Of a stretch of DNA of 64,000 nt, positions 26,572 through 35,083 are shown one piece after another (within the stretch, counting starts at the first letter, position 1; each line of letters starts with the position of its first letter). Position numbers and translations under genes: made by a program. The notes beneath the pieces are model-generated. The model had not been told where the DNA came from, did not search any database, and worked only from the letters and a program-made list of their open reading frames with translations. Source of the DNA: VRUE01 sp963729995. Its GTDB lineage: Bacteria > Actinomycetota > Thermoleophilia > Solirubrobacterales > 70-9. Where the stretch lies: the NCBI GenBank assembly GCA_963729995.1, contig CAVSPF010000003.1:186001-250000 (forward strand). Reading direction: 5' to 3'.

Positions 26572-27489
26572 TCAGGCCACGGCTCCCCGGAGCGTGCGGG
26601 TTGCCTCGCGCAGCACGTCGAGCATCGTCGCAACAGCGGGCGTCACCGCTGCGGCGCGGGGGGTCGCGGCGAAGACCTTCCGCACCGGGCTGCGGGGACT
26701 CAGCGCCCTGATCTGGATGTCCTCGCGCACCGTCGAGAGGGCGAGCTGCGGAATCAGGGCCACCCCGACCCCGGCGGCGACCAGGCCCTGCACGGTCTGG
26801 TAGTCGTCGCTTTCGAAGGAGACCCGCGGTTCGAACCCGGCCGCGTGGCAGGAGCGCACGACGTGGCGGGCACAGGGGCTGGACATGGAGGTCTGAACCC
26901 AGGCCTCCTCGCGCAGGTCCTCGAGCTGCAGTTTTCCCTGCCGCGCCAGCCGATGCTCGGCCGGCAGGGCGAGGTGCAGCGGATCGTCGAGCAGCTCGAA
27001 GCGTCGCATTCCAGCCCCGAGCCTCTCGCCCACTCCCTCGAACTCGAACAGAAGCACGATGTCGAAATCGCCCCCCCGCAGTCGCGGCGCGATCTCCTCG
27101 GATTCGCCCTCGGCGAGGCTGACCTCGACGCCGGGATGGGAGGCGCGAAATCTGGCCACCGCCTGGGGTACGAGCGTCGCGCCGGCGGTGGGGAAGGAGG
27201 CGATTCGCAGTCGACCGCCACGGCCGCCGGCGATCGCCGCGACCTCGGCCTCCGCGTCGTCCATGCGGGCGAGGATGCCCTCGGCGTGGCCGACCAGGGC
27301 GGCGCCTGCCGCGGTCGGTCGCACGCCACGGCGGTCGCGCTCGATCAGGGGCGCGCCGAGCTCCCCCTCCAGGGTGGCGATCGCCTGCGAGACGGCCGAC
27401 TGCGAGTAGGAGAGGGCATCGGCGGCGCCTGAGAAGGAGCCCCGCGCCACGACCTCCAGCAGGACATTCAGCCGGCTTGGATTGAGCAT
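26572..27489 (-). CDS. LysR-family transcriptional regulator
   Basis: This 305-aa protein has an N-terminal winged helix (MLNPSRLNVLLEVVARGSFSGAAD, recognition helix YSQSAVSQAIATLE) and a two-lobed substrate-binding domain (FPTAGATLVPQAVARF onward). A Cys in the effector domain (SSPCARHVV) could be redox-relevant but is unproven. It is transcribed away from the universal stress protein gene, the classic arrangement in which a LysR protein controls its divergent neighbour. A T-N11-A box overlaps its start codon. Confidence 0.92.
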   Translation of the reverse strand: MLNPSRLNVLLEVVARGSFSGAADALSYSQSAVSQAIATLEGELGAPLIERDRRGVRPTAAGAALVGHAEGILARMDDAEAEVAAIAGGRGGRLRIASFPTAGATLVPQAVARFRASHPGVEVSLAEGESEEIAPRLRGGDFDIVLLFEFEGVGERLGAGMRRFELLDDPLHLALPAEHRLARQGKLQLEDLREEAWVQTSMSSPCARHVVRSCHAAGFEPRVSFESDDYQTVQGLVAAGVGVALIPQLALSTVREDIQIRALSPRSPVRKVFAATPRAAAVTPAVATMLDVLREATRTLRGAVA

Positions 27490-27502
27490 AAGAAAAGCTT
27501 AT
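27488..27502. promoter_or_regulatory. LysR-type T-N11-A box
   Basis: ATAAG-AAAAG-CTTAT is a perfect inverted repeat with T at 27489 and A at 27501, matching the T-N11-A rule for LysR sites. It overlaps the regulator's own start codon and lies about 100 bp before the divergent stress-protein gene. That supports autoregulation and control of the neighbour. The AT-rich block stands out from the local sequence. Confidence 0.6.
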
Positions 27503-27603
27503 CCAATAGATAGGTAATAACAGTTGTCCTGATACAAGGAGCCTGCCACTATCGGAGCGAACCTTCGTTTCGCAACTGCAAGAGCCACAAGAGGAGGCAC
27601 CCG

Positions 27604-28296
27604 ATGGGCCCGAGGATCATCGTTTCCTATGACGACTCCGACAACGATCGCGACGCGCTGGCGCTGGGGCGGCTGCTCGCCTTCTCCGGCGCCGAGCTTT
27701 CGCTCGCCTACGTTCGGCACGCTCAGCTCGAGGAGCAGGCGCGCGAGGCGCTCGAGGAGCGGCAGGCCGAGGAGCTGCTCGCGCGAGGCGCCGCCTCGAT
27801 CGGCGCCCCCGACATGCCACGCCACGTCGTCGTCAACGCCTCGACCAGCGAGGGCCTGCGGGAGCTGGCCGAGCGCGAGCGGGCCGACGTCATCGTCTTC
27901 GGCTCCGCTTACCGCACCGCCGATGGCCTGGTCAAGCCCGGGATAGCAGCCCACAAACTGCTGCTGGGCGGTCCGGCGGCCATCGCCGTCGCGCCGGCGG
28001 GCCTGCGCTCCCGTCCGTCGGTGAGCGTCAACACGGTCGGCGTCATCGACGAGGGCGACGATGCCGCGAGGGCGACCGCCGAGAGCCTGGCGGCGACGCT
28101 CGGCGCCTCGGTCCGCGACGGCGCGGGGGGGCCGATCGACTTTCTCGTCGTCGGCTCGCGCCCGGAGGCGCAGCAGGGGCGCGTCACCCTCAGCGCCTCC
28201 AGCGACTACGCGGTCGAGGCGGCGACCTACCCGGTGATGGTGGTTCCGCGCGGTGTCACGATCGACTTCGCGGTGCCTCAGGCTCAGACCGCTTGA
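27604..28296 (+). CDS. Universal stress protein (UspA-like)
   Basis: The ATG at 27604 has AGAGGAGG about 7 nt upstream. The 230-aa product begins GPRIIVSYDDSDNDRDALALGRLLAF, the Usp nucleotide-binding start. A first domain ends about residue 135 with GGPAAIAVAPAG, and a shorter degenerate second domain follows. The usual G-x2-G-x9-GS/T ATP motif is weak (FGSAYRTADG), so ATP binding is uncertain. It is divergent from the LysR regulator and overlaps the convergent next gene by 41 bp. Confidence 0.82.
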   Translation: MGPRIIVSYDDSDNDRDALALGRLLAFSGAELSLAYVRHAQLEEQAREALEERQAEELLARGAASIGAPDMPRHVVVNASTSEGLRELAERERADVIVFGSAYRTADGLVKPGIAAHKLLLGGPAAIAVAPAGLRSRPSVSVNTVGVIDEGDDAARATAESLAATLGASVRDGAGGPIDFLVVGSRPEAQQGRVTLSASSDYAVEAATYPVMVVPRGVTIDFAVPQAQTA

Positions 28297-28726
28297 CGAC
28301 GAGGATGACGGCCGCGACCGTCGAGTCGCGGCCGTCGAGCCGCCCTCTCGCCTCCGACCAGGCGAGCGGGCGGGCCCCGTGGTTGGCGAGCATCTCGCCG
28401 ACCGCCGCCTCGGGCATGTCTGCTTCGACGATGAAGGCATCGGGCGCCTTTGGCCTCGGTGCCTTCTCCAGCACGCTTCTCGTCACGTCCTCGGCAGAGC
28501 GCTCGGCGTTTGCCCAACCCTGCCCGAACGAGAGGTCCGGCGTATCGAGTGCCGGTCCCTCGAGGATTCTCAAGTGGCTCTCGCGCGGCTCCCACTCGCG
28601 ATCGCCCAGCTCCAGGCGCCGATCGTCGAGCCACGGCTCGACGACGGTCGTCCGCAGCTCCTCCTCGTCGAGGTTGAAGATCCGGGCGTGACGCATCGAG
28701 CTGCCGATCTCGACGTGGAAGGGCAT
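28256..28726 (-). CDS. Conserved hypothetical protein
   Basis: A 156-aa frame starting MPFHVEIGSSMRHARIFNLD. It uses typical GC-rich codons and looks like a real soluble alpha/beta protein (EEELRTTVVEPWLDD, RESHLRILEGPALDTPDLSFGQGW). No family is recognised. It overlaps the 3' end of the stress-protein gene by 41 bp in convergent orientation, and its start is only 24 bp from the divergent HAD gene. The 24-bp gap implies very short or absent leaders on one of the two. Confidence 0.7.
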   Translation of the reverse strand: MPFHVEIGSSMRHARIFNLDEEELRTTVVEPWLDDRRLELGDREWEPRESHLRILEGPALDTPDLSFGQGWANAERSAEDVTRSVLEKAPRPKAPDAFIVEADMPEAAVGEMLANHGARPLAWSEARGRLDGRDSTVAAVILVVKRSEPEAPRSRS

Positions 28727-28750
28727 GGAGGAACCTTATGCTCACGCGCG

Positions 28751-29407
28751 ATGACGAGGCCATTGCCGGATGCCGTCGTGTTCGATAACGACGGGCTGCT
28801 GCTTGACACCGAGTCGGTCTGGACGCGGGCCGAGCGAGATCTCTTTGAGCGGCGGGGAAGGGAATTCACGCTCGAGCACAAGCGCGAGCTGGTCGGCACC
28901 TCAGCTGAGATCGCCGGCGAGGTACTCGAACGGCGGCTGGAAGAGGCCGGCCGTGCCGCCGACCTGATCGAGGAGTTGAACGAGCTCGTGATTGCCGAGC
29001 TGGAGCACGGGGTGGAGGCGATGGTCGGGGCGCGCGAGCTCCTGCACACGCTGAAGCAGCGGGGGACGCCGATTGGCCTCGTCTCGAACTCGCCGCTGCG
29101 CTTCGTACTGCGCTCGTTGGAGATCGCCGGCTTCCAAAGCCACTTCGAGGTGGTGCTGAGCGCGCACGAGGTGGCGGCGCCGAAGCCGTCGCCGGAGCCC
29201 TACCTGGAGGCGTGCCGTCGGTTGGGCGTGCGGCCCAGTCCCTCCGTCGTCGCGCTGGAGGACTCTCCCACCGGGGTCGCCGCGGCGCGAGCTGCAGGGC
29301 TGACGGTGATCGGCGTGCCGTCCCTTGATGGCGTCTCCCTGGAGGAAGCGCACCACATCGCCGAGTCGCTGCTCGACGATGTCATCGCTCATCGCCTGGC
29401 TCTCTGA
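28751..29407 (+). CDS. HAD-superfamily phosphatase (beta-phosphoglucomutase-like)
   Basis: The frame from ATG 28751 gives 218 aa. Motif I is FDNDGLLLDTE (nucleophile Asp and general acid Asp), motif II LVSNSP, motif III the Lys in AAPKPSPEPY and motif IV LEDSPTG. The cap domain lies between motifs I and II (about 20-85), as in subclass IA phosphatases and phosphoglucomutases. The substrate is probably a small phosphosugar. Motif I has Asn between the two Asp residues, which is a tolerated position. Confidence 0.9.
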   Translation: MTRPLPDAVVFDNDGLLLDTESVWTRAERDLFERRGREFTLEHKRELVGTSAEIAGEVLERRLEEAGRAADLIEELNELVIAELEHGVEAMVGARELLHTLKQRGTPIGLVSNSPLRFVLRSLEIAGFQSHFEVVLSAHEVAAPKPSPEPYLEACRRLGVRPSPSVVALEDSPTGVAAARAAGLTVIGVPSLDGVSLEEAHHIAESLLDDVIAHRLAL

Positions 29408-29438
29408 AGGAAGGAACCCTCATCCTTCAGTTGAGGGT
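29404..29438. terminator. Interleaved hairpins at a convergent junction
   Basis: CTGAAGGA (29404-29411) can pair with TCCTTCAG (29423-29430). ACCCTCA (29416-29422) can pair with TGAGGGT (29432-29438). The two stems interleave, so only one can form unless as a pseudoknot. The site lies between the HAD gene stop and the stop of the minus-strand gene 10 bp on. Confidence 0.45.
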
Positions 29439-29448
29439 GAGCCCTAGC

Positions 29449-30297
29449 CTAGCCGCGCAATACGCGCCGCCTTCGAAGCACGCGCTCGCAGATCTCGGTC
29501 AGCTCGCGGACGCTCTGCTCCTGCGCCGCGTCGAGGTCGCCCTGCAGCGCGGCATTCGCCGCCTCGGCCGCCTCGGTGTGGCGCTCCTCCAGCACCGTCA
29601 TGTCCTTCTTGTGCCCGGGATCCACCAACGCCCCCGCCAGCTCGACCAGCAGGGCTTCGAGGCCGACCCGCAGTTGCAGGGCGGCCTCACGCAGGCGGCC
29701 GCCGTCGAGGTCGGCGCGGGTGCGCAGCAGCAGCGTCTCACAGGCGTCGATTCGCTCCCGGCCACCGAGCACCGCGGCGATCAGCTCCTGCGGGCGCAGC
29801 TCCTCCTCCCGTCCGCGGCGGGAGCCCCCGGCACCTCGTATATCCAGATCGCGCGCCACCGAGAAGCGGCCGGCCGACAGCTCTTCGCCGCTGCCGTAGC
29901 CGATTCGCACGGTTACGGCCTGCTCTGGGCCTGTCTCCTGAGGGCGGGGATCGGCGCTTGCCGCGGCGCACGCGTGCAGCGCTCGATTCAGCAGGCCGAC
30001 GCCTTCGGCGATGAGCGCGTCGAGCATGTCCTCCGTCATGGCCGTCTCGTCGAGCCAGTGGCTGGCATCGTCGGCCGAGTCGAACGGTTCAAAGGCGCGC
30101 ACCGTGGTGGCCCGAACCAGGGGGAGGGGGGGCGGCTCGGCACCGGGTCCCATGTCGATCGGCCGCCGCCGCCGGCGGGATGGTGCCGACGGTGCCCCGA
30201 GCGTTTCGACGATCAGGACGCTCTGCGCACCCGCCGCATCCCGTGCCAGGTAGCTGCCATCCGGCACCGCGATCGTGCCCGCGAGCTCGAACTGCAC
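29449..30297 (-). CDS. Conserved hypothetical protein with C-terminal coiled helices
   Basis: A 282-aa soluble protein. The N-terminal 50 residues form beta strands (MQFELAGTIAVPDGSYLARD). An Arg patch, RRRRRP, follows. Residues 190-280 are long amphipathic helices rich in Ala, Glu and Leu, with a possible four-helix bundle (LQLRVGLEALLVELAGAL, EERHTEAAEAANAALQ). No domain is recognised. It lies directly downstream of the cell-wall hydrolase gene on the same strand (44 bp apart) and could belong to the same transcript. Confidence 0.65.
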   Translation of the reverse strand: MQFELAGTIAVPDGSYLARDAAGAQSVLIVETLGAPSAPSRRRRRPIDMGPGAEPPPLPLVRATTVRAFEPFDSADDASHWLDETAMTEDMLDALIAEGVGLLNRALHACAAASADPRPQETGPEQAVTVRIGYGSGEELSAGRFSVARDLDIRGAGGSRRGREEELRPQELIAAVLGGRERIDACETLLLRTRADLDGGRLREAALQLRVGLEALLVELAGALVDPGHKKDMTVLEERHTEAAEAANAALQGDLDAAQEQSVRELTEICERVLRRRRVLRG

Positions 30298-30340
30298 GAA
30301 TCCAAAGAGCTGGGCCAGAAGCCCCGATTCTCCTGGATGC

Positions 30341-32692
30341 TCAGTCGGCGCCGCGGTGCTTGCGCGGTTTGTCGGGCAGCGAGTACCCCGACGGTGAGGT
30401 GGGTACCCGCGGGTTGTCGATCTTTCCCAGCCGGTTGGTCAGCCGCAGCCACTGCTTGGGCTTCAGCAGGCCGTTGAACTGCTGGTCGAACGGGCCTGCC
30501 AGCGGCCGGTAGCCGATATGGACGTGGTTGTAGTGGTCGGGCAGCGCGAAGCTGGTCGGGCCCGGCAGGTTCTCGAGCGAGATGACCTGGTCCGGGTGCA
30601 TGGTGCCCTGCAGCTGGAGGATCGTCTTGATCAGTTCGTCGGTCAGCGTTCCGGGCCCCTGATGCCCGGTCACCGGAACGCCGTCGATCGTGGCGATGTC
30701 GACCGCGTCGCCGGTGGAGTGCTCGGAGACGTTGCCGGACGAGGTCAGGTAGCCATGACCGCACTTCAGCGAGGTGATGGTCAGCCGGAAGCCCTTGGAG
30801 GTGAGGTACTCGAGCATGGCCAGCACGCGCCGGTCGATCTGGCCGGTCTGGATGTCGCGGCGGCCGCATTCGTAGATCGAAAGGCGTTCGTCGGCGAGCA
30901 CGCGTTGCTCCAGGGCTTCCTTGGGGAGCAACAGGACCCCGGCGCCGCTGAGCTTTGCGGTGAGCGGGTTCTTGCCCTTGGCGCGGTAGATCGCCGTGGC
31001 TTCCAGCAGCTTCCAGCCGTCGAGGATCGGCTTCGGGTCGATCCTCGGCGCGCCGCGCCCAGCCGGGCGGATCGAGAAGTTGAGGTGAGGGTTGACACCG
31101 TTGGAGCCGCTGCCGATGCGGGCCAGCACAGTCCCGCCGATCACCTTGGAGCCGACCCCCAGCGCGCCGTCGGCGCCGATCCGCGTGGCGCGGTCGACTC
31201 GTTGCTGCGCCTGAACGTGCTTGCGCTCGACCCGGCCCGGGAGCGCATAGAGGCGCGGGCGGAGGTTCTGGCTGTCGACCGGCACTCGCTTTTCCTTGCC
31301 GGTCGACAGCACCAGCGAGCGATGGTTGCGAACGAATTCGCCCAGCTCGGCGTAGGTGTAGCGGTTGCCGTAGGCGTCCTGGAGCACCACGTAGCGCCCG
31401 AGTCTCTTCGAGTCGCCCATCTTCACGATTACCCCGTCGTTGACCGCGACGACCGGCGCCCCCTGGCGGGCGAAGATGTTGATCCCGCGCCGGGTCGGTG
31501 ACGAGGCGATCACTTCAGCCGCGTTGCCGTAGGTTTCGCGCACTTTCGGCGTCGCCCGTTTCAGTGCCGCGCGGATCGAGATGTCATCCGCGTAGCGGGC
31601 ATCGGCGGCGACCGGGAAGTGCGCTCCCTCGGTCAGGCCGGTGAGCGAGCCGACCAGGTCGGTCGGCAGCTTGCCGTAGGCCCGTGCGTAGAGCAGCACC
31701 TCCTGTGCGTACCAGTCGGCGTGGTTGTAGGAGAGGATCGCGTTGTAGAGATCGTTGGCGCCGCCGCTGGCCTTCAGGTAGTTGGCGGCAGAGCAGATCG
31801 CGTCAACCGGGTTGTATGGGTCCCTGCGGCCGTCGCCGTTGGCGTCGACGCCGTAGGTTTCCCAGGTCGAGGGGAGGAACTGCATCCAGCCGACTGCCCC
31901 GGCGGTGGAGACGTTGAGGTTGGTGCCGAACGCCGTCTCGATTTTGTTGATGGCGGCCAGGATCTCCCAGGGGATCCCGTATTCGGTCCCGCAGGCCTGG
32001 TAGATCGGCAGCAGGAAGGGCGGGATCTCGAAGGAGTCGATGACGAAGTTGGGAACGCCGATTGGGGCGGGACCGAAAGGCGCGATCGTCGTAGTCGGGT
32101 TGGCGGGGGTGGGGGCGCCGCCTTCCGTGAACTGCGAGCCACCGTTCGACCCTTCGTTCGGGGGCTGGACGCCGGCGGTTGCGCTGGGGGCGCTGACCCC
32201 ACCGCTGGGGCCGGCTTCCCCAGCGCCGCCCGCAGGGCCGAGGGTCTGGTTTCGCTTGACCGCGACATTGCCCCCCTTGGTGGCGTCGGCCGCGTTGAGT
32301 GTCGCGCCGACGCGAACCGGAGCGGAGCCGGGCTGGGGTTCCTGCGGCGCTTCGTTGCTGCCTTCGGCCGCTGGCGCAGGCGCCTCGCTCGTGTCAGATG
32401 GCGACTTGCAGTCAGGGTCGGTGAGGTCCGCGAGACCGTCCGCGTCATCGTCGATGCCGTTCGCGCAAGCCGGCGTTTTCGTCGCTGAGATCGCGGGGAC
32501 GGTGGTGATCGCTTCGGTGGCTGTGCCTTCCCCGAGCCCGGTCACGGGGTCGGCTCCTGCCATGCCGACTCCCAGCGCGGTCACGACCGCGAAGCTGACC
32601 AGGGCTATGATTACTACGAGGTTATTTCTCATCCGGCGACGCCTCGATACCCGGTATTGCGCCCAGCGCGACCCGGGCGCGTCCTCTGCCAA
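30341..32692 (-). CDS. Multidomain peptidoglycan hydrolase: lytic transglycosylase, degenerate M23, M15-like peptidase
   Basis: A 783-aa secreted or anchored protein. An N-terminal membrane helix (about residues 23-45) is followed by a Cys-pair linker rich in Pro/Ala/Gly. The lytic transglycosylase module holds its Glu in NKIETAFG (near 251), then GWMQFLPSTW. The LytM/M23 fold (about 395-550) has RRGIN, YAEL and HLNF in place of HxGxD, YxHL and HLHF. All three zinc ligands are therefore substituted. The C-terminal module has SEHSTGDAVDI (near 655) and HYNHVHIGY (near 719), the zinc set of M15-type D,D-carboxypeptidases. The middle module probably binds rather than cuts. Confidence 0.85.
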   Translation of the reverse strand: MAEDAPGSRWAQYRVSRRRRMRNNLVVIIALVSFAVVTALGVGMAGADPVTGLGEGTATEAITTVPAISATKTPACANGIDDDADGLADLTDPDCKSPSDTSEAPAPAAEGSNEAPQEPQPGSAPVRVGATLNAADATKGGNVAVKRNQTLGPAGGAGEAGPSGGVSAPSATAGVQPPNEGSNGGSQFTEGGAPTPANPTTTIAPFGPAPIGVPNFVIDSFEIPPFLLPIYQACGTEYGIPWEILAAINKIETAFGTNLNVSTAGAVGWMQFLPSTWETYGVDANGDGRRDPYNPVDAICSAANYLKASGGANDLYNAILSYNHADWYAQEVLLYARAYGKLPTDLVGSLTGLTEGAHFPVAADARYADDISIRAALKRATPKVRETYGNAAEVIASSPTRRGINIFARQGAPVVAVNDGVIVKMGDSKRLGRYVVLQDAYGNRYTYAELGEFVRNHRSLVLSTGKEKRVPVDSQNLRPRLYALPGRVERKHVQAQQRVDRATRIGADGALGVGSKVIGGTVLARIGSGSNGVNPHLNFSIRPAGRGAPRIDPKPILDGWKLLEATAIYRAKGKNPLTAKLSGAGVLLLPKEALEQRVLADERLSIYECGRRDIQTGQIDRRVLAMLEYLTSKGFRLTITSLKCGHGYLTSSGNVSEHSTGDAVDIATIDGVPVTGHQGPGTLTDELIKTILQLQGTMHPDQVISLENLPGPTSFALPDHYNHVHIGYRPLAGPFDQQFNGLLKPKQWLRLTNRLGKIDNPRVPTSPSGYSLPDKPRKHRGAD

Positions 32693-32840
32693 GCATTAGG
32701 GTCGCCTACGCTACTTGGTCGCAAGGGAAGTGCGCAACGACATGTGGCGCCCCCCAACAAGGCCTTAATCAATAGCGATCTCATACTTGCGGAGCAGGAG
32801 GATTTCAGCTGGCTCGGATGCGCTCGTTAAGGTGTCGTCA

Positions 32841-33152
32841 ATGAAGGACCCCGATGACCAGGACAGCCTGAGGGCGCGCAGCGAGCAGGCGCTTGGGGAG
32901 CTTGCGCAAGCGCTTCTGGACAGCCCGATGCTGGAGAACGCCCTGGCGGCGGCATTCGGCGCTCGCGAGAAGGCCATCGAGGCTCAACAGGCCGCGATGT
33001 CGGCGCTCAACCTCTCCTCGGCCACCGACGTCGAACGGCTGGAGCGCCGCTTGCGCTCCCTGTCTCAGCGCCTGGACGATGTGGAGGACGCGCTCGACCG
33101 CGTCAGCCGCGACGTCGCCGATCTCAAGCGCCACTCTAACCCTAAACTCTAG
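32841..33152 (+). CDS. Small coiled-coil protein
   Basis: A 103-aa protein from ATG 32841, with a weak AAGGTG upstream. The C-terminal half (DVERLERRLRSLSQRLDDVEDALDRV) is a clear heptad coiled coil. The N-terminal half is a helix with DSPMLENALAAAFGAREKAIEAQ. The pattern resembles small phasin- or BMFP-type accessory proteins of membranes or polymer granules, but no family can be assigned. It is convergent with the nucleoside phosphorylase gene, and the two stop codons share the CTAG at 33149-33152. Confidence 0.72.
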   Translation: MKDPDDQDSLRARSEQALGELAQALLDSPMLENALAAAFGAREKAIEAQQAAMSALNLSSATDVERLERRLRSLSQRLDDVEDALDRVSRDVADLKRHSNPKL

Positions 33153-33823
33153 CCTGAGAGTATGGTCGAGGCGGCCTGTCCCGCCCGTTTCGCGGCGGCG
33201 TCGAGTGCCTCGTCGGTGAGCGGCTCGCCGGCGGTGGCCTCGGTGACGATCAGAAGCGCCGCGGTGGCAACCCCAAGCCGGCGCCCGGTGGCCAGCACCG
33301 CAACCGTCTGCATGTCGGCGGCGGCGATGCCCGGCGGAGCGGATGCGCGGTCGGGGTGTATCGCGTCGAAGCTGGCGATCCGCGCCGCGCGCGCCTCGCC
33401 CCCCAGCTCATCCCGCAGACCCTCGAGGAGGGCGGGATCGGGCAGCACTGCCTCGCCGATCGCGATGCCGAACGACGTGGCACTGCCGCCGGCCGCGACC
33501 GCCTCGGCTGCGAGCAGCACCTCTCCGGGACTCGACTCTGCGTCAAGCCCTGCGCAGGTTCCGATCCGAACGGCGCGACGCACGCCGAGCTTGGCCAGGT
33601 CGGCAAGCACGACCGCCGCGCTCGGTCCTCCCATCCCGGTCGCCTGAATCGTCAGCTCGCTCCCCGAGGGCGTCGGACCCGAGTATCCCCACAGTCCCCG
33701 GGCGTGGTTGACCATCTGCGGCTTCTCGAGCAGCTCCTGCGCAAGCAGCAGCGCCCGACCGGGGTCGCCGACGAGGATCGCGTCGCTGGCCAGCGGGGCT
33801 TTTGGACGCAGGCGGGCGGGCAC
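33149..33823 (-). CDS. Nucleoside phosphorylase (PNP/UDP family)
   Basis: A 224-aa protein with the phosphorylase landmarks. AILVGDPGRALLLA is the phosphate-binding start. TGMGGPSAAVVLADLAKLG, VRIGTCAGL and the C-terminal purine-site segment AADMQTVAVLATG follow. It should cleave a nucleoside with phosphate to base and ribose-1-phosphate. The usual Glu-Met-Glu of the ribose site is Asp-Met-Gln, which blurs the substrate class. The product is a little short (family 230-260 aa) but complete. Confidence 0.85.
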   Translation of the reverse strand: MPARLRPKAPLASDAILVGDPGRALLLAQELLEKPQMVNHARGLWGYSGPTPSGSELTIQATGMGGPSAAVVLADLAKLGVRRAVRIGTCAGLDAESSPGEVLLAAEAVAAGGSATSFGIAIGEAVLPDPALLEGLRDELGGEARAARIASFDAIHPDRASAPPGIAAADMQTVAVLATGRRLGVATAALLIVTEATAGEPLTDEALDAAAKRAGQAASTILSG

Positions 33824-33875
33824 GGCGGCGGACGTTAGTGGTCAGTTGGGAGACAGGACAACTAGGCTCGCTGCC

Positions 33876-35066
33876 ATGGCGGCTGACGAACGCATCTCTC
33901 TCAGCGAGGCCTCGCGGCGCTCCGGCGTTTCGGCCAGCACTCTGAAGCGTTGGGCCGCGGAGAAGGTGGTGCCGGTGAGACGGGGCCGCTGGACGGCCGG
34001 CGCCGCTGCCCAGGCGCGGGTGGTGGCGCGGATGCGTGAGCGCGGTCACTCACTCGACGACCTGAGGAAGGCAGGCAACCAGGGCCGCCTCGCCTTCGGC
34101 TTCGTCGAGGACCTCTTCCCCATATCGGATGAGCGGGTGACGGTGCGCGAGGTGGCCCGTGAGACGGGCCTCGAGCCGGAGCTGATCGAGCGGATCCTCG
34201 TCATCCTCGGCACGCCGCTCGGCGGTGAGCGGCTGCTCAACCCCGACGACGTGAGCGCGATGCGCCACTGCGCGCGGGTGCTCGCCGCGGGGTTCCCGCT
34301 CGTCGCCTTCCTGCAGCTCGTTCGCGTGTACGTGCAGTCGCTGCGTCGCATCGCGGACGCCGAGATGCGGCTCTTCCATCTCTACGTCCACGAGCCGATG
34401 ATCCGCGACGCGCTCCCCGAGCTGGAGATCGCGGAGGAGATGGGCGAGCTTGCCGCCGACATCCTCCCCCTGGCGACTCCGCTTACGGAGTACCTGCACA
34501 CCCGCTATCTGCGCTTCTTCCTCGAGCAGGACGTGGTCGGCCACATGGAGAACGAACTGGACACCCCTGGCGCCCACCTCGGCCAGGTCCCCGTCACGCT
34601 CTGCTTCATCGACCTCACCGGCTTCACCCGCTACACCGAGGAGGAAGGTGACCTGGAGGCCCTCGATGTGGTCGAGAACTTCGTCGAGACGATAGAGGCG
34701 ACGCTGCCTCCGGAGGCGACGCTCGTGAAGACGATCGGGGACGAGGTGATGGTCGTCTCGCCCGATCCCGCCTCGCTGACCGAATGGGCGGTTGGTCTTC
34801 TTGCCCGGTTCCCGAAGCGTCCGCAGCCGCGGGTGGGAATCCACTTTGGGGAGGCCGTGTACCGCGACGGCGACTACTTCGGCGGCCAGGTCAACCTCGC
34901 CCACCGTGTCGTCGGCCGCGCCCAGGCGGGAGAGGTCCTGGCGACCGACCGCGTCGTCAAGGCGGCCGAGGGGCGTGACGGGCTTGCATTCGAACCGCTT
35001 GGAGAGGTCGCCCTGAAGGGCTTCCCGGACCCGACAGCGCTGTTTGTGGTCCGCGCTGCGGATTAA
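33876..35066 (+). CDS. MerR-type HTH fused to class III adenylate cyclase
   Basis: From ATG 33876 the product is 396 aa. Residues 6-70 form a MerR-like helix-turn-helix (ISLSEASRRSGVSASTLKRWA). Residues 85-235 are helical and resemble the regulatory region of actinobacterial cyclases such as mycobacterial Rv1264. Residues 240-396 are a class III catalytic domain. It has FIDLTGF (metal Asp), KTIGDEVMV (Lys and second metal Asp), GDYFGGQVNLAHRV (adenine Asp, transition-state Asn and Arg). All catalytic residues are present, so it should make cAMP. A DNA-binding cyclase could couple signal synthesis to promoter binding, which is inference. Confidence 0.85.
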   Translation: MAADERISLSEASRRSGVSASTLKRWAAEKVVPVRRGRWTAGAAAQARVVARMRERGHSLDDLRKAGNQGRLAFGFVEDLFPISDERVTVREVARETGLEPELIERILVILGTPLGGERLLNPDDVSAMRHCARVLAAGFPLVAFLQLVRVYVQSLRRIADAEMRLFHLYVHEPMIRDALPELEIAEEMGELAADILPLATPLTEYLHTRYLRFFLEQDVVGHMENELDTPGAHLGQVPVTLCFIDLTGFTRYTEEEGDLEALDVVENFVETIEATLPPEATLVKTIGDEVMVVSPDPASLTEWAVGLLARFPKRPQPRVGIHFGEAVYRDGDYFGGQVNLAHRVVGRAQAGEVLATDRVVKAAEGRDGLAFEPLGEVALKGFPDPTALFVVRAAD

Positions 35067-35083
35067 GCGCGAAACTTTGTCCC

